From an uncultured Clostridia bacterium (lineage in GTDB: Bacteria > Bacillota > Clostridia > TANB77 > CAG-508), in the NCBI GenBank assembly GCA_944388615.1, contig CALXJL010000043.1:1-11533 (forward strand): a stretch of DNA of 11,533 nt, in the 5' to 3' direction. The first letter of the stretch is position 1, and the number at the start of each line of letters is the position of its first letter. The notes under the pieces are model-generated. The model was given only the letters and a program-made list of their open reading frames with translations, did no database searches and was not told where the DNA came from. This document shows positions 1-6,881 of this stretch, piece by piece. The position numbers were made by a program, and so were the translations under genes.

Positions 1-418
1 CTGGGAATTCTAATCCTGAATCAACAATTATTATTTCATCTTCATATTCAAACAATGTCATGTTTTTTCCAATCTCTTCAATTCCACCCAATGCGATTAT
101 TTTTAATGGTTCTTTTTTAAAACTAAATTCTTCCTTATTTCTTTGATTCATATTAAATACTGTATAATTTGTTTTTGAATCTCCTTTTTCTTTTTTACTA
201 GATCTTGTTCTGCTAGTTTTTTTTGAAGTCTTTTTTTCATCTACTTTTGAATCTTTTTCTTTTGATTTCTTAGTTTCTTTCTTTGTTGTAGCTTTACCTT
301 TTTTATCTGCTACATCTTTTTTTACCTTTCTTACAGGCTTTGTTTTTCTTGGAGCTTTTTTTACTTCTATTTGTTCTACTTTTACCTCCACTTTTCCTTC
401 TGTTTTCTCATTATCCAT
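1..418 (-). CDS. rnj: Ribonuclease J, N-terminal part (runs off the window)
   Basis: Seen: an ATG at 418-416 opens a frame that stays open to base 1 (139 codons), so the gene is 3'-truncated by the window edge. Residues 1 to about 100 form a very Lys/Ser/Thr/Glu-rich, low-complexity extension. The recognisable domain follows: PLKIIALGGIEEIGKNM, then FEYEDEIIIVDSGLEFP. Known: this is the opening of the metallo-beta-lactamase fold of RNase J, the 5'-3' exo/endoribonuclease central to RNA turnover and rRNA maturation in Firmicutes. The HxHxDH metal motif lies beyond the edge. A purine-rich AGAGAGGAA sits about 12 bases before the ATG. Inferred: the basic tail probably helps bind RNA or partner proteins. 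J1 and J2 cannot be told apart here. Confidence 0.9.
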   Translation of the reverse strand, partial: MDNEKTEGKVEVKVEQIEVKKAPRKTKPVRKVKKDVADKKGKATTKKETKKSKEKDSKVDEKKTSKKTSRTRSSKKEKGDSKTNYTVFNMNQRNKEEFSFKKEPLKIIALGGIEEIGKNMTLFEYEDEIIIVDSGLEFP

Positions 419-707
419 TTCTTTCTATCATTCCTCTCTAACAATTTTGCATATAATATTTAAAGTTTATATAAGAAGTATATCTATTTTCACAATTAAA
501 ATATACACAAAGATATACACTATTAACCTTTGCTCACAATTTTACTATTCTAAATAAATCTCTAACATCTCTCAATTTTATATATATTTTACACACCATT
601 TTAAAATATATACTTCATACATAAAATTAAATCTCTTATTTTACCTTTATTTGGTAATGCTATGGTGTATTATACAATAATTTGTGCTTTCTGTCAAATT
701 TCCCTAT
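419..707. other. AT-rich leader region of rnj, no gene found
   Basis: This stretch between the rnj start codon and the upstream terminator is extremely AT-rich and holds no convincing ORF on either strand. It should contain the rnj promoter and 5' leader. I see several weak TATTAT/TATATC-like hexamers on the minus strand, none with a good -35 partner, so I do not place a promoter. Confidence 0.5.
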
Positions 708-752
708 AAAAAAAACTCAAACCATTAAACTAGTTTTGTCTAATGATTTGAG
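708..752 (-). terminator. Rho-independent terminator of the clpE-pgsA operon
   Basis: On the minus strand a 12-bp stem (CTCAAATCATTA pairing with TAATGGTTTGAG, one G-T pair, 13-base loop) is followed directly by eight T residues (708-715). It lies 28 bases past the pgsA stop and separates that operon from rnj. Confidence 0.9.
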
Positions 753-780
753 CCGTACTAATTTTTATGCTTTATCATTT

Positions 781-1320
781 TTATTTTTTCTTTTTTAAAT
801 ACCCATCTTTAACAAATGTTTTTGCATACATAATTAAAGAGAAAATTGTTAATCCTAATGCTAAATAATATATGTATATATCAAATTTAGGTAGTGTTTC
901 CCACTGATTTATTATTAATGATGATACCATTGCTATATACAATGTTACTGTTGACAATTTTCCATACCATTTACTAGATACAACCATTTCTTTTCCATAT
1001 AGGAATGATGCTCCCGAAATCATTGTAAATTCTTTTATTAACACTATCCCTAAGATCCAAAATGGTATTATTTCTTTTAATGAAAATCCTACTAATACTG
1101 TTATTTGTGTTAATTTATCTGCCAATGGATCCATTAGTTTTCCAAAATCTGATATTAAATTAAATTTTCTTGCTATAAATCCATCCAATATGTCTGTAAT
1201 AGCTGATACTGTTAATAAAATAAATGTAGCTATATAATTATTGGTTACCATACCGATTATCAAGAATGGTATTAGTATAAATCTAAATATTGTAAGCGCA
1301 TTTGGTACATTTTTTAACAT
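781..1320 (-). CDS. pgsA: CDP-diacylglycerol--glycerol-3-phosphate 3-phosphatidyltransferase
   Basis: Makes phosphatidylglycerol phosphate from CDP-diacylglycerol and glycerol 3-phosphate in the membrane, the committed step to phosphatidylglycerol and cardiolipin. Seen: 179 residues with several hydrophobic segments, and the complete CDP-alcohol phosphatidyltransferase signature D43-x2-D46-G47-x2-A50-R51-x8-G60-x3-D64-x3-D68. The N-terminus MLKNVPNALTIFR is typical of PgsA, as is the length. I chose the ATG at 1320 because GGGGGAA lies 7 bases before it. An in-frame ATG at 1344 would add eight residues but has no ribosome binding site. It starts 27 bases after the clpE stop, so the two are probably co-transcribed, with pgsA last before the terminator. 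Other members of the CDP-alcohol family are possible but less likely. Confidence 0.92.
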   Translation of the reverse strand: MLKNVPNALTIFRFILIPFLIIGMVTNNYIATFILLTVSAITDILDGFIARKFNLISDFGKLMDPLADKLTQITVLVGFSLKEIIPFWILGIVLIKEFTMISGASFLYGKEMVVSSKWYGKLSTVTLYIAMVSSLIINQWETLPKFDIYIYYLALGLTIFSLIMYAKTFVKDGYLKKKK

Positions 1321-1347
1321 ATAATTTCCCCCATAATAACTCATATA

Positions 1348-3666
1348 TTAATTTATAACTTTGAATTTTAATGAGTTATCTTCTAAATCTATTTCTAATG
1401 TTTGGCCATTTGTTAGTTCTGATCTTAATATCATTTCAGATATTTCATCTTCTACATATTTTTGTATTGCTCTTCTCAATGGTCTTGCTCCATATTTTAA
1501 ATCTGTTCCTTTTTCTACTAAGAAACCTTTTGCACTTTCAGTTATAATTAAAGTAATATCTTTATCATTTAAAACTTTTTGTGTATCTTTAAGCATTAAT
1601 TCTACTATTTTTATTAATTGATCTTTATTTAATGATGTAAATGTTACTATTTCATCAACTCTATTTAAAAATTCTGGTCTAAAATGTTCTTTTAAACTAT
1701 CCATAATTTTTGAAGAATTTTCTTCTGTCTTTCCAAAGCCTATAGAATTTTGATTTAAATTTGAACCTATATTAGATGTCATTATTATAATTGTATTTTC
1801 GAAACTTACTGTATTTCCTTGTGCATCTGTTAATCTTCCATCATCTAGGACTTGTAGTAATATATTAAATACATCTGAATGTGCTTTTTCTATTTCATCT
1901 AATAAAACTATAGAATATGGATTTCTTTTTACTTTTTCTGTTAATTGACCTGCTTCATCATATCCAACATATCCTGGAGGTGCACCTATTAGTTTTGCTG
2001 TTGAATGACTTTCCATATATTCAGACATATCTATTCTTATTATAGAATCTTCACTTCCAAACATTTCATATGCAAGTGCTTTTGCTAGTTGTGTTTTTCC
2101 AACTCCTGTTGGACCTACAAATATAAATGAAGGTGGTCTTTTTGTACTTTTAAGTCCTGCTCTATTTCTTCTAATTGCTTTTGATACTGATTTTACTGCT
2201 TCATCTTGTCCAATAATACTATTATGTAAGTTGTTTTCTAAATTTAAAAGTTTTTGTGTTTCTTCTTCTGTAATCTTAGTTACTGGTATTTTAGTCCAGT
2301 TTTCAATAACTTCTGCTATATCTTGAACTGTTAAATTTACTAGTTCTAATCTTGAATTAATTTCATTTATTTTCTCTATTAATGCACATTCTTTTGTTTT
2401 AAGATCTGCTGCTTTTTTGTAATCCTCTGTTGAATCTGCAAGTGCTGCTTCTTCTTTTTCTTCTTGCACATTTTTTAATTCATTTTTTAATATTTCTAAT
2501 TCATATAAATCTTTATTATTTAAATTTATTCTTGAACAAGCTTCATCTAATATATCTATGGCCTTATCTGGTAAAAATCTATCATGAATATATTTTTCAG
2601 ACATTATAACTGCTTGTTTTATTACATCTGTTGATACTCTTACTCTGTGATATTCTTCATAATATTTTTTTATTCCTTCTAATATATTTATTGAATCTGT
2701 AATAGATGGTTCTTCTACAATTATTGGTTGAAAACGTCTTTCTAATGCAGTATCTTTTTCAATAAATTTTCTATATTCTTTTAATGTAGTTGTTCCTATT
2801 AGTTGTATTTCACCATTTGCTAGAGCTGGTTTTAAAATATTTGCTGCATTCATTGAATGTTCAGCATCTCCTGCTCCTATTATATTGTGAATTTCATCAA
2901 TTACTAAAATAATATTTCCCAAGTTTTTACATTCATCCATTATTGCTTTCATTCTAGATTCAAATTGCCCTCTAAATTGTGTTCCTGCAATAACTGCTGT
3001 CATATCTAATAAATATACTTCTTTATTTAATAATTTTGCTGGTACTTTCTTTTCTGCAATTTTTATTGCTAATGCTTGTGCTATAGCTGTTTTTCCAACT
3101 CCTGGCTCTCCTATTAAACATGGATTATTTTTTGAACGTCTATTTAATATTTGTATCATTCTTTGTAATTCTCTATCTCTACCAATTACAGCATCTAATT
3201 GGTTATGTTGAGCTTTTAATGTTAAATTTGTTCCAAATGTGTCTAATGCCTTTTTTTGTTTATTTGGCCTTTTCTCTGTTTTTACTCTTTGTTTTCCATT
3301 AGATTTATTGTTTTCTGCTGACTCTTCTTTTTTATTTCCTGAAAACATATTTGTAAAAATAGCCCCAAATGGAACTGCTTTTGGTCCATCTTCTCCTAAA
3401 TCTGCATTTTCGGTAGTAGGATCTGTTATTATTCCTTCAATGTCCATGTTTTCTGAGATATCCTGAAACATTGTTTCTAATTGTTTTGTCATATTATTTA
3501 TATCTTCATCTGAAATATTTAAATTTGCACCCAAAGATTGCATTGGATTAATTCCATGCTCTTTTGCACAATTATAGCAATACCCTTCTGTATTTACTTT
3601 ATTATCTTTATCTTTTTTATTTATAAAAATCACTGCCGTGTTTTTTTTACATATCGAACATAACAT
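1348..3666 (-). CDS. clpE: ClpE-type ATP-dependent Clp protease ATP-binding subunit
   Basis: An AAA+ unfoldase that feeds proteins to ClpP and disaggregates damaged proteins. Seen in 772 residues: a four-Cys zinc finger (C3, C6, C30, C33); a charged linker to about residue 140; AAA domain 1 with Walker A GEPGVGKT (186-193), Walker B ILVIDEIH (253-260) and Arg pair 310-311; a UVR-like coiled coil (about 412-430); AAA domain 2 with Walker A GPTGVGKT (518-525) and Walker B around 586-592; an IGF tripeptide (642-644) where ClpP binds; and a ClpB-type C-terminal domain. The zinc finger in place of the repeated Clp N-domain, plus the UVR motif, points to ClpE rather than ClpC. Its ~100-residue linker seems longer than I expect for ClpE. 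An AGGAGA ribosome binding site precedes the ATG. I found no clear CtsR box upstream, although clpE is a CtsR target in model Firmicutes. Confidence 0.93.
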   Translation of the reverse strand: MLCSICKKNTAVIFINKKDKDNKVNTEGYCYNCAKEHGINPMQSLGANLNISDEDINNMTKQLETMFQDISENMDIEGIITDPTTENADLGEDGPKAVPFGAIFTNMFSGNKKEESAENNKSNGKQRVKTEKRPNKQKKALDTFGTNLTLKAQHNQLDAVIGRDRELQRMIQILNRRSKNNPCLIGEPGVGKTAIAQALAIKIAEKKVPAKLLNKEVYLLDMTAVIAGTQFRGQFESRMKAIMDECKNLGNIILVIDEIHNIIGAGDAEHSMNAANILKPALANGEIQLIGTTTLKEYRKFIEKDTALERRFQPIIVEEPSITDSINILEGIKKYYEEYHRVRVSTDVIKQAVIMSEKYIHDRFLPDKAIDILDEACSRINLNNKDLYELEILKNELKNVQEEKEEAALADSTEDYKKAADLKTKECALIEKINEINSRLELVNLTVQDIAEVIENWTKIPVTKITEEETQKLLNLENNLHNSIIGQDEAVKSVSKAIRRNRAGLKSTKRPPSFIFVGPTGVGKTQLAKALAYEMFGSEDSIIRIDMSEYMESHSTAKLIGAPPGYVGYDEAGQLTEKVKRNPYSIVLLDEIEKAHSDVFNILLQVLDDGRLTDAQGNTVSFENTIIIMTSNIGSNLNQNSIGFGKTEENSSKIMDSLKEHFRPEFLNRVDEIVTFTSLNKDQLIKIVELMLKDTQKVLNDKDITLIITESAKGFLVEKGTDLKYGARPLRRAIQKYVEDEISEMILRSELTNGQTLEIDLEDNSLKFKVIN

Positions 3667-3707
3667 ATATATTTAGTCTCCTTTTTTCGCTAAATTTTCT
3701 AATCTAT

Positions 3708-3736
3708 ATAATACCTTAAAATATGTAGTTAGTCAA
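3708..3736 (-). promoter_or_regulatory. Sigma-A-type promoter of clpE-pgsA
   Basis: Minus strand: -35 TTGACT (3736-3731), exact 17-base spacer, -10 TATTAT (3713-3708), about 42 bases upstream of the clpE ATG. The -35 box begins only four or five bases from the predicted 3' end of the group II intron, so the insertion left the core promoter intact but replaced everything further upstream. Confidence 0.8.
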
Positions 3737-3740
3737 GCAA

Positions 3741-3989
3741 ATCGAGTAGGGAAAATTTAAATTTCCCCTCTCACACCACCATACGTGCCGTTCGGCATAC
3801 GGCGGTTCTATTCAAAATTAAATATGTGCTACCTTTTGGCAGTAATCAGAAATGCTGATTAAATCATCGTCTACCTGCCTGATTTACGCATTAAGGTTAC
3901 GGTTACTATTTTGGACTTCATTGAATTTTGACACCTTATCCGCTTAATACAGTGGACTTTCACCCATAAGTTTTACCCATGCTGGGCAC
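3741..3989 (-). mobile_element. Short ORF-less (internally deleted) group II intron, group IIC-like
   Basis: Read on the minus strand, the element opens with GTGCCCAGCATGGGT just after a terminator hairpin. It continues with the domain I stretch GGTGAAAGTCCACTG and ends with domains V and VI and CTACTCGAT(T). Known: group IIC introns insert directly downstream of intrinsic terminator stems, in one orientation, as seen here. At about 250 bases it has no room for the reverse transcriptase/maturase ORF and is shorter than a full ribozyme, so much of domains I-IV must be missing. It may be dead, or it might splice with help in trans. The exact 5' and 3' ends are uncertain by one or two bases. Confidence 0.75.
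3744..3807 (-). ncRNA. Group II intron domains V and VI
   Basis: Domain V: CCGCCGTA pairs with TATGGTGG, a TGCC/GGCA upper stem closes a four-base loop, and a two-base CG bulge sits on the 3' side. The catalytic triad position reads CGC rather than AGC. Domain VI: GAGAGGGGAAATTT pairs with the AATTTTCCCT..CTC arm (3744-3772) and leaves a single unpaired A opposite base 3747, six or seven bases before the 3' end, where the branch-point A belongs. This is the catalytic core and best-preserved part of the element. Confidence 0.78.
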
Positions 3990-4022
3990 CAAAACTAGGC
4001 AGGAGATACATCTCCCGCCTAG
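3990..4022 (-). terminator. Terminator of the MazF-like pair, target of the intron
   Basis: Minus strand: CTAGGCGGGAGA, loop TGTA, TCTCCTGCCTAG (12 bp, one G-T pair), then TTTTG and the intron 5' end. It lies 26 bases after the stop of the second MazF-like gene. Intrinsic terminator stems are the known landing sites of group IIC introns. Confidence 0.88.
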
Positions 4023-4048
4023 CCAAAGTCTAATTAGCAGATTTGTGC

Positions 4049-5332
4049 TTATGCCAATCTCTTTGCAAATACTTTGAGTACAGACATAAGAGATATTTTG
4101 GGACACTTTTCTGCCAGAATAGGATACTTTTCCAACCAATTCTTGAATGCCTCTTTCAAGATATTTTTGATGAGTTCCTCTTTTACTTTAGGAAACTGCT
4201 CATGCAATCCGAGAATAACACTCTCATAATTGATTTTCTTAATATCACAAGCAATGATAAAAGATTGTGTAACCATTCTTTCAGTTGTTGTCATACCAAT
4301 ATCGGTCAAGAAGGATTCAACCTGTTCTTCAACCTTTTTGGTAGCCTCCAACTTATCGAAAGCAAATCCGATAGTTTCCAACAAAGCAGCTTCTTCTCCA
4401 CCTACTTTTTTAGCAGCGGATTTCTTTGCTACCTTATCAGCAGTATCATCTGTTGCAGTTGGAGTTTCAACCACTTCATCAGTAGTTTCTCCCATAGTGA
4501 AAGACAGATCACTATCATCTTCAACTATTTCAGCAAGGCAAGCTGTAAAATCGAAACTAGATGCCAACTGATACAACAGTTTCTCAAAGAATTCCGGCTT
4601 TGTCTTACCAATTACAGAGTTAAATCTTTCTGCTCTTACGTATTTACCTTTGTCAACAAGGACAGTACCACCTTTATAATATTCATTATTATAAGTAGCA
4701 TCTTGCTGTACATCCATAAACAAATAAGAAAGAGAAGATATATCTGTTCTTACTTTGGTAATAGGAACTACGTATGCCATATTTTCATTGAGAATATTGC
4801 ACACAATAGCATGGACATGTCCACCCATAATTTCACCAGGAAGGTGAGAACCATAGTTCACATCAACAATATCTCCGACCGAGAACTCGATAATAGGTTT
4901 TGAGTAATATCTTATAGAGATTTCGAACATGCATGTGAGAATATAATCACCAATCTCCTTTTCAGTCGCATGTCTGTTATACAGGGCCCAATATGCAGTT
5001 TTGAGAAAACTATTTATGCGGTTTTCGACATATTCGTTTTCAAACTCAACCTTTTTGATAATTAAATCATCTTCGGATTGAGGGTTCAAAACTGTAGGCT
5101 GTTTTTCTGTGCTTTCTTCAAAAGTGTTGTCAATCTCAACTCCCAGGACTGTATAATAGTTATCAACCAATTCTATAACTGAATCAATCATGGTATCATT
5201 GACATTTTCGACAGCTACGAAGCCATTTTCGAGATCAAGATAAATCCGACAAGAGATTTTATTAACCTCTTTAATCAACGAAACGACTGAGCAATCTTTG
5301 GGTGAACTTACTTTAAATGTTAGTTTTTTCAT
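4049..5332 (-). CDS. Second MazF/PemK-fold protein, active-site Arg replaced by His
   Basis: 427 residues. Seen: an N-terminal 60-70 residue alpha/beta-looking segment; a MazF/PemK-like core at about 148-262 (SVGDIVDVNYGSHLPGEIMGG, then AIVCNI, VVPITKVRTD and VRAERF); a low-complexity Ala/Thr/Lys linker (about 285-312); and a helical C-terminal region. By hand alignment to MazF, the catalytic Arg position is His174 while the Thr is kept (T192). This could mean altered or lost RNase activity, or a regulatory partner role. I chose the ATG at 5332 because AGGAGG sits six bases before it; a TTG at 5338 lies inside that spacer. It overlaps the upstream gene by 20 bases, implying coupled translation. 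GC is well above the flanking core genes. The gene ends at a terminator invaded by an intron. The function as part of a toxin-antitoxin-like system is inferred. Confidence 0.7.
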   Translation of the reverse strand: MKKLTFKVSSPKDCSVVSLIKEVNKISCRIYLDLENGFVAVENVNDTMIDSVIELVDNYYTVLGVEIDNTFEESTEKQPTVLNPQSEDDLIIKKVEFENEYVENRINSFLKTAYWALYNRHATEKEIGDYILTCMFEISIRYYSKPIIEFSVGDIVDVNYGSHLPGEIMGGHVHAIVCNILNENMAYVVPITKVRTDISSLSYLFMDVQQDATYNNEYYKGGTVLVDKGKYVRAERFNSVIGKTKPEFFEKLLYQLASSFDFTACLAEIVEDDSDLSFTMGETTDEVVETPTATDDTADKVAKKSAAKKVGGEEAALLETIGFAFDKLEATKKVEEQVESFLTDIGMTTTERMVTQSFIIACDIKKINYESVILGLHEQFPKVKEELIKNILKEAFKNWLEKYPILAEKCPKISLMSVLKVFAKRLA

Positions 5333-6458
5333 AGTCAACCTCCTGTTTTAATAAAAAATTATTAACCAACCGAATGAAATCAATCGTAGGAGCTTTTCGG
5401 AAACCGAATGTTTCTTTAACTCTCGCAACGATTAAGCGTTTTATTTCTTCCTTATCAATGCTTTCAGTTCGAGAAACGCTTTCAGATAAAGTTTCAAGGT
5501 TAAAGTAAGCATCTTTAGGAGAAGTAATAATTGCTTTGAGTAAATACTGAACACCATTTTTCTTAAAATCAAAGCCAAACAATTCAAGAATTCTATGTGC
5601 TTTAACTTCATCCGTAGAATAGTTTTGTGAAATTTTCAATAGTTCATTAATATCGACAAACGATAACAACTGAACCTGAACCATATTCACATCTTTGCGT
5701 TCTTTAGGTACAGGCCTATCTACAGAAACCTTTTCTTTTTTTACAATGCTTTTGACCTCTCTGCTTAAATGTAACGAAATATCAATCTTCTCCTGAAGCA
5801 TTGTCATAAATTCAGGTGTTAATGTTCCGAGATATTTACGTAGTCTGGTTTTGTCAACTGTTTGAATCTGCTCTGCCATAATTACATTTTCCTCTGAACC
5901 CACTCTTGCAAAATCGTAGTCAATCATGTTTTGAGAAGAAAATGTGCAATGATAATGAACTGGAAGTATTTTCTTATGCTCTGTCGTACAAGCAATCACG
6001 ATTGTAGTGGGAGAATGTAAATTTCCATCATCGTTTTGTATAACGATTGCATATCTTTTGAATCCTTGCTCACTACCATAAGGCTCTCCAAAATCGCACA
6101 GATATACTTCACCGCGTTTAACTTCGGAATAGATCAAATCATATTCGGAAGGATGATGCGATAAAGTAGGGGGTGTTTGTGGAGTTTCAACCTTTTTAAG
6201 TTCTTCCACAACTTCTCTCTGGGTACGTTCATCACTCTTTATAAATGAAGTTTCTTTAGGAACATCCAATGGCTCTTTACTTATAAAGTTTTGAATAACA
6301 TTGATCTCAATGCTACCACAAAGTTGGTTAAGCAACTCATCAGAAACATCACCATACAGAGTGATTACCGAATCAGTTATTCTTGCTTTAACATTATATT
6401 TCACAAGCAGTTTACTAATCCGGCAGATGTCAATGGCTTTTGTTTGCAACTGTAACAC
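5313..6458 (-). CDS. MazF/PemK-domain protein with extra N- and C-terminal domains (putative endoribonuclease)
   Basis: 381 residues, against about 110-120 for ordinary MazF. Seen: an N-terminal segment (1-60) resembling that of its neighbour; a linker; a clear MazF core (about 113-230) with KRGEVYLCDFGEPYGSEQG, AIVIQND, SPTTIVIACTT and MAEQIQTVDKTRLRKYLG; then a helical C-terminal domain (about 265-381). R135 and T158 align with the catalytic Arg and Thr of MazF mRNA interferases, so RNase activity is plausible. The C-terminal stretch FGFDFKKNGVQYLLKAI loosely recalls the Spo0A DNA-binding domain (low confidence). The start is GTG (6458-6456) with AAAGGAGG eight bases upstream. It overlaps the next gene by 20 bases, is GC-rich compared with the host genes, and has no typical small antitoxin gene before it. 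Confidence 0.8.
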   Translation of the reverse strand: MLQLQTKAIDICRISKLLVKYNVKARITDSVITLYGDVSDELLNQLCGSIEINVIQNFISKEPLDVPKETSFIKSDERTQREVVEELKKVETPQTPPTLSHHPSEYDLIYSEVKRGEVYLCDFGEPYGSEQGFKRYAIVIQNDDGNLHSPTTIVIACTTEHKKILPVHYHCTFSSQNMIDYDFARVGSEENVIMAEQIQTVDKTRLRKYLGTLTPEFMTMLQEKIDISLHLSREVKSIVKKEKVSVDRPVPKERKDVNMVQVQLLSFVDINELLKISQNYSTDEVKAHRILELFGFDFKKNGVQYLLKAIITSPKDAYFNLETLSESVSRTESIDKEEIKRLIVARVKETFGFRKAPTIDFIRLVNNFLLKQEVDYEKTNI

Positions 6459-6498
6459 TATGTAGTCCTCCTTTTTGAATATTTTTTTGGTTTGCTAG

Positions 6499-6516
6499 TT
6501 ACAATATCGCTTGTAA
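6499..6516. promoter_or_regulatory. Palindrome TTACAA-N6-TTGTAA upstream of the MazF-like pair
   Basis: A perfect 6-bp inverted repeat with a six-base centre (TATCGC), 41 bases upstream of the GTG start of the first MazF-like gene. A related palindrome lies at 6577-6592. It is a plausible operator for autoregulation, which is usual for toxin-antitoxin operons; this is inference. Confidence 0.45.
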
Positions 6517-6545
6517 TATCACACTCCTTTATATAGACATTTGTT

Positions 6546-6561
6546 AAAAAAAAAAAAAAAA
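6546..6561 (+). repeat. Homopolymer of 16 A residues
   Basis: An uninterrupted run of 16 A between the two TTACA/TGTAA palindromes, in the likely promoter region of the MazF-like operon. Such tracts slip during replication and are prone to sequencing error, so the true length may differ. Confidence 0.9.
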
Positions 6562-6576
6562 TATCATCTATGAAAG

Positions 6577-6592
6577 TTACAAAATTATGTAA
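6577..6592. promoter_or_regulatory. Second TTACA-N6-TGTAA palindrome
   Basis: TTACAAAATTATGTAA is a near-perfect 16-base palindrome (one mismatch pair). It shares the TTACA/TGTAA arms with the site at 6499-6516, and its right arm runs into the long inverted repeat at 6585-6642. A possible second operator. Confidence 0.35.
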
Positions 6593-6642
6593 ATATAATA
6601 CCATTATTTTTAAAAAAAATCAATGGTATTACAATTACATAA
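6585..6642. repeat. 21-bp inverted repeat with A/T-rich 16-base loop
   Basis: Left arm 6585-6605 and right arm 6622-6642 pair at 19 of 21 positions. The loop is ATTTTT followed by A-runs. It could form a long hairpin in either transcript, or be a regulatory cruciform. There is no T-tract placed as in a classic terminator, and I recognise no known element. Confidence 0.7.
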
Positions 6643-6720
6643 GTCGATTTTTGTGACTGGTACGTAAAAATGTCCCATATTTTTTTGAGTTAATAATATA
6701 CTGTGATTTTGAAAAATTGT

Positions 6721-6749
6721 TTGACAAATTCAAATTAATATGTTATTAT
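6721..6749 (+). promoter_or_regulatory. Near-consensus promoter reading away from the MazF-like pair
   Basis: Plus strand: -35 TTGACA (6721-6726), 17-base spacer, -10 TATTAT (6744-6749) with a TG one base upstream (extended -10). No ORF of note follows. It reads into the hairpin-rich stretch from about 6757, which suggests an untranslated RNA. Confidence 0.75.
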
Positions 6750-6770
6750 TTAATTACAAAATAAATGAAC

Positions 6771-6793
6771 ATTGAGTCGCAGTTGTTCAAGAG
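6771..6793 (+). repeat. Duplicated 23-base unit, copy 1
   Basis: Matches 6990-7012 at 19 of 23 bases, same orientation, 219 bases apart. The shared core is AGTCGCA followed by TTCAAGAG. In each copy the unit leads into a stem that closes further downstream. Confidence 0.65.
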
Positions 6794-6798
6794 TAGTC

Positions 6799-6829
6799 GT
6801 ATGTGTACCGTAACTACACATACTTTTTT
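6799..6829 (+). terminator. Terminator-like hairpin with loop CCGTAAC
   Basis: GTATGTGTA pairs with TACACATAC around the loop CCGTAAC, then six T (6824-6829). It would end a short transcript from the promoter at 6721-6749. Confidence 0.55.
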
Positions 6830-6834
6830 ATGCT

Positions 6835-6867
6835 AAAAATAGAGTAGGACCGTAACTTCCCACTCTA
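6835..6867 (-). terminator. Terminator-like hairpin on the minus strand, loop containing GTTACGG
   Basis: Minus strand: TAGAGTGGG pairs with CCTACTCTA (one mismatch), followed by five T (6839-6835). It could stop read-through from the S1 pseudogene side before the MazF-like operon. Confidence 0.45.
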
Positions 6868-6881
6868 CCGACTATGTATTG

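Noticed and set aside
1321..1344. ATG at 1344 as start of pgsA
   Set aside because: It has no ribosome binding site and would put extra residues before the typical PgsA N-terminus; the ATG at 1320 has GGGGGAA at the right distance.
3720..3745. CtsR operator overlapping the clpE -35 region
   Set aside because: Only one partial half-site (CTTGACT) is present and the required second heptad is missing.
4043..4903. 286-codon plus-strand ORF opposite the second MazF-like gene
   Set aside because: It is antisense to a well-supported gene with conserved motifs, has Cys/Phe/Ser-rich composition typical of a shadow frame, and has no convincing ribosome binding site.
6459..6600. A specific promoter for the MazF-like operon
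   Set aside because: Candidate boxes (for example TTTACA-N17-TAGATG on the minus strand) are too weak to assign with confidence.
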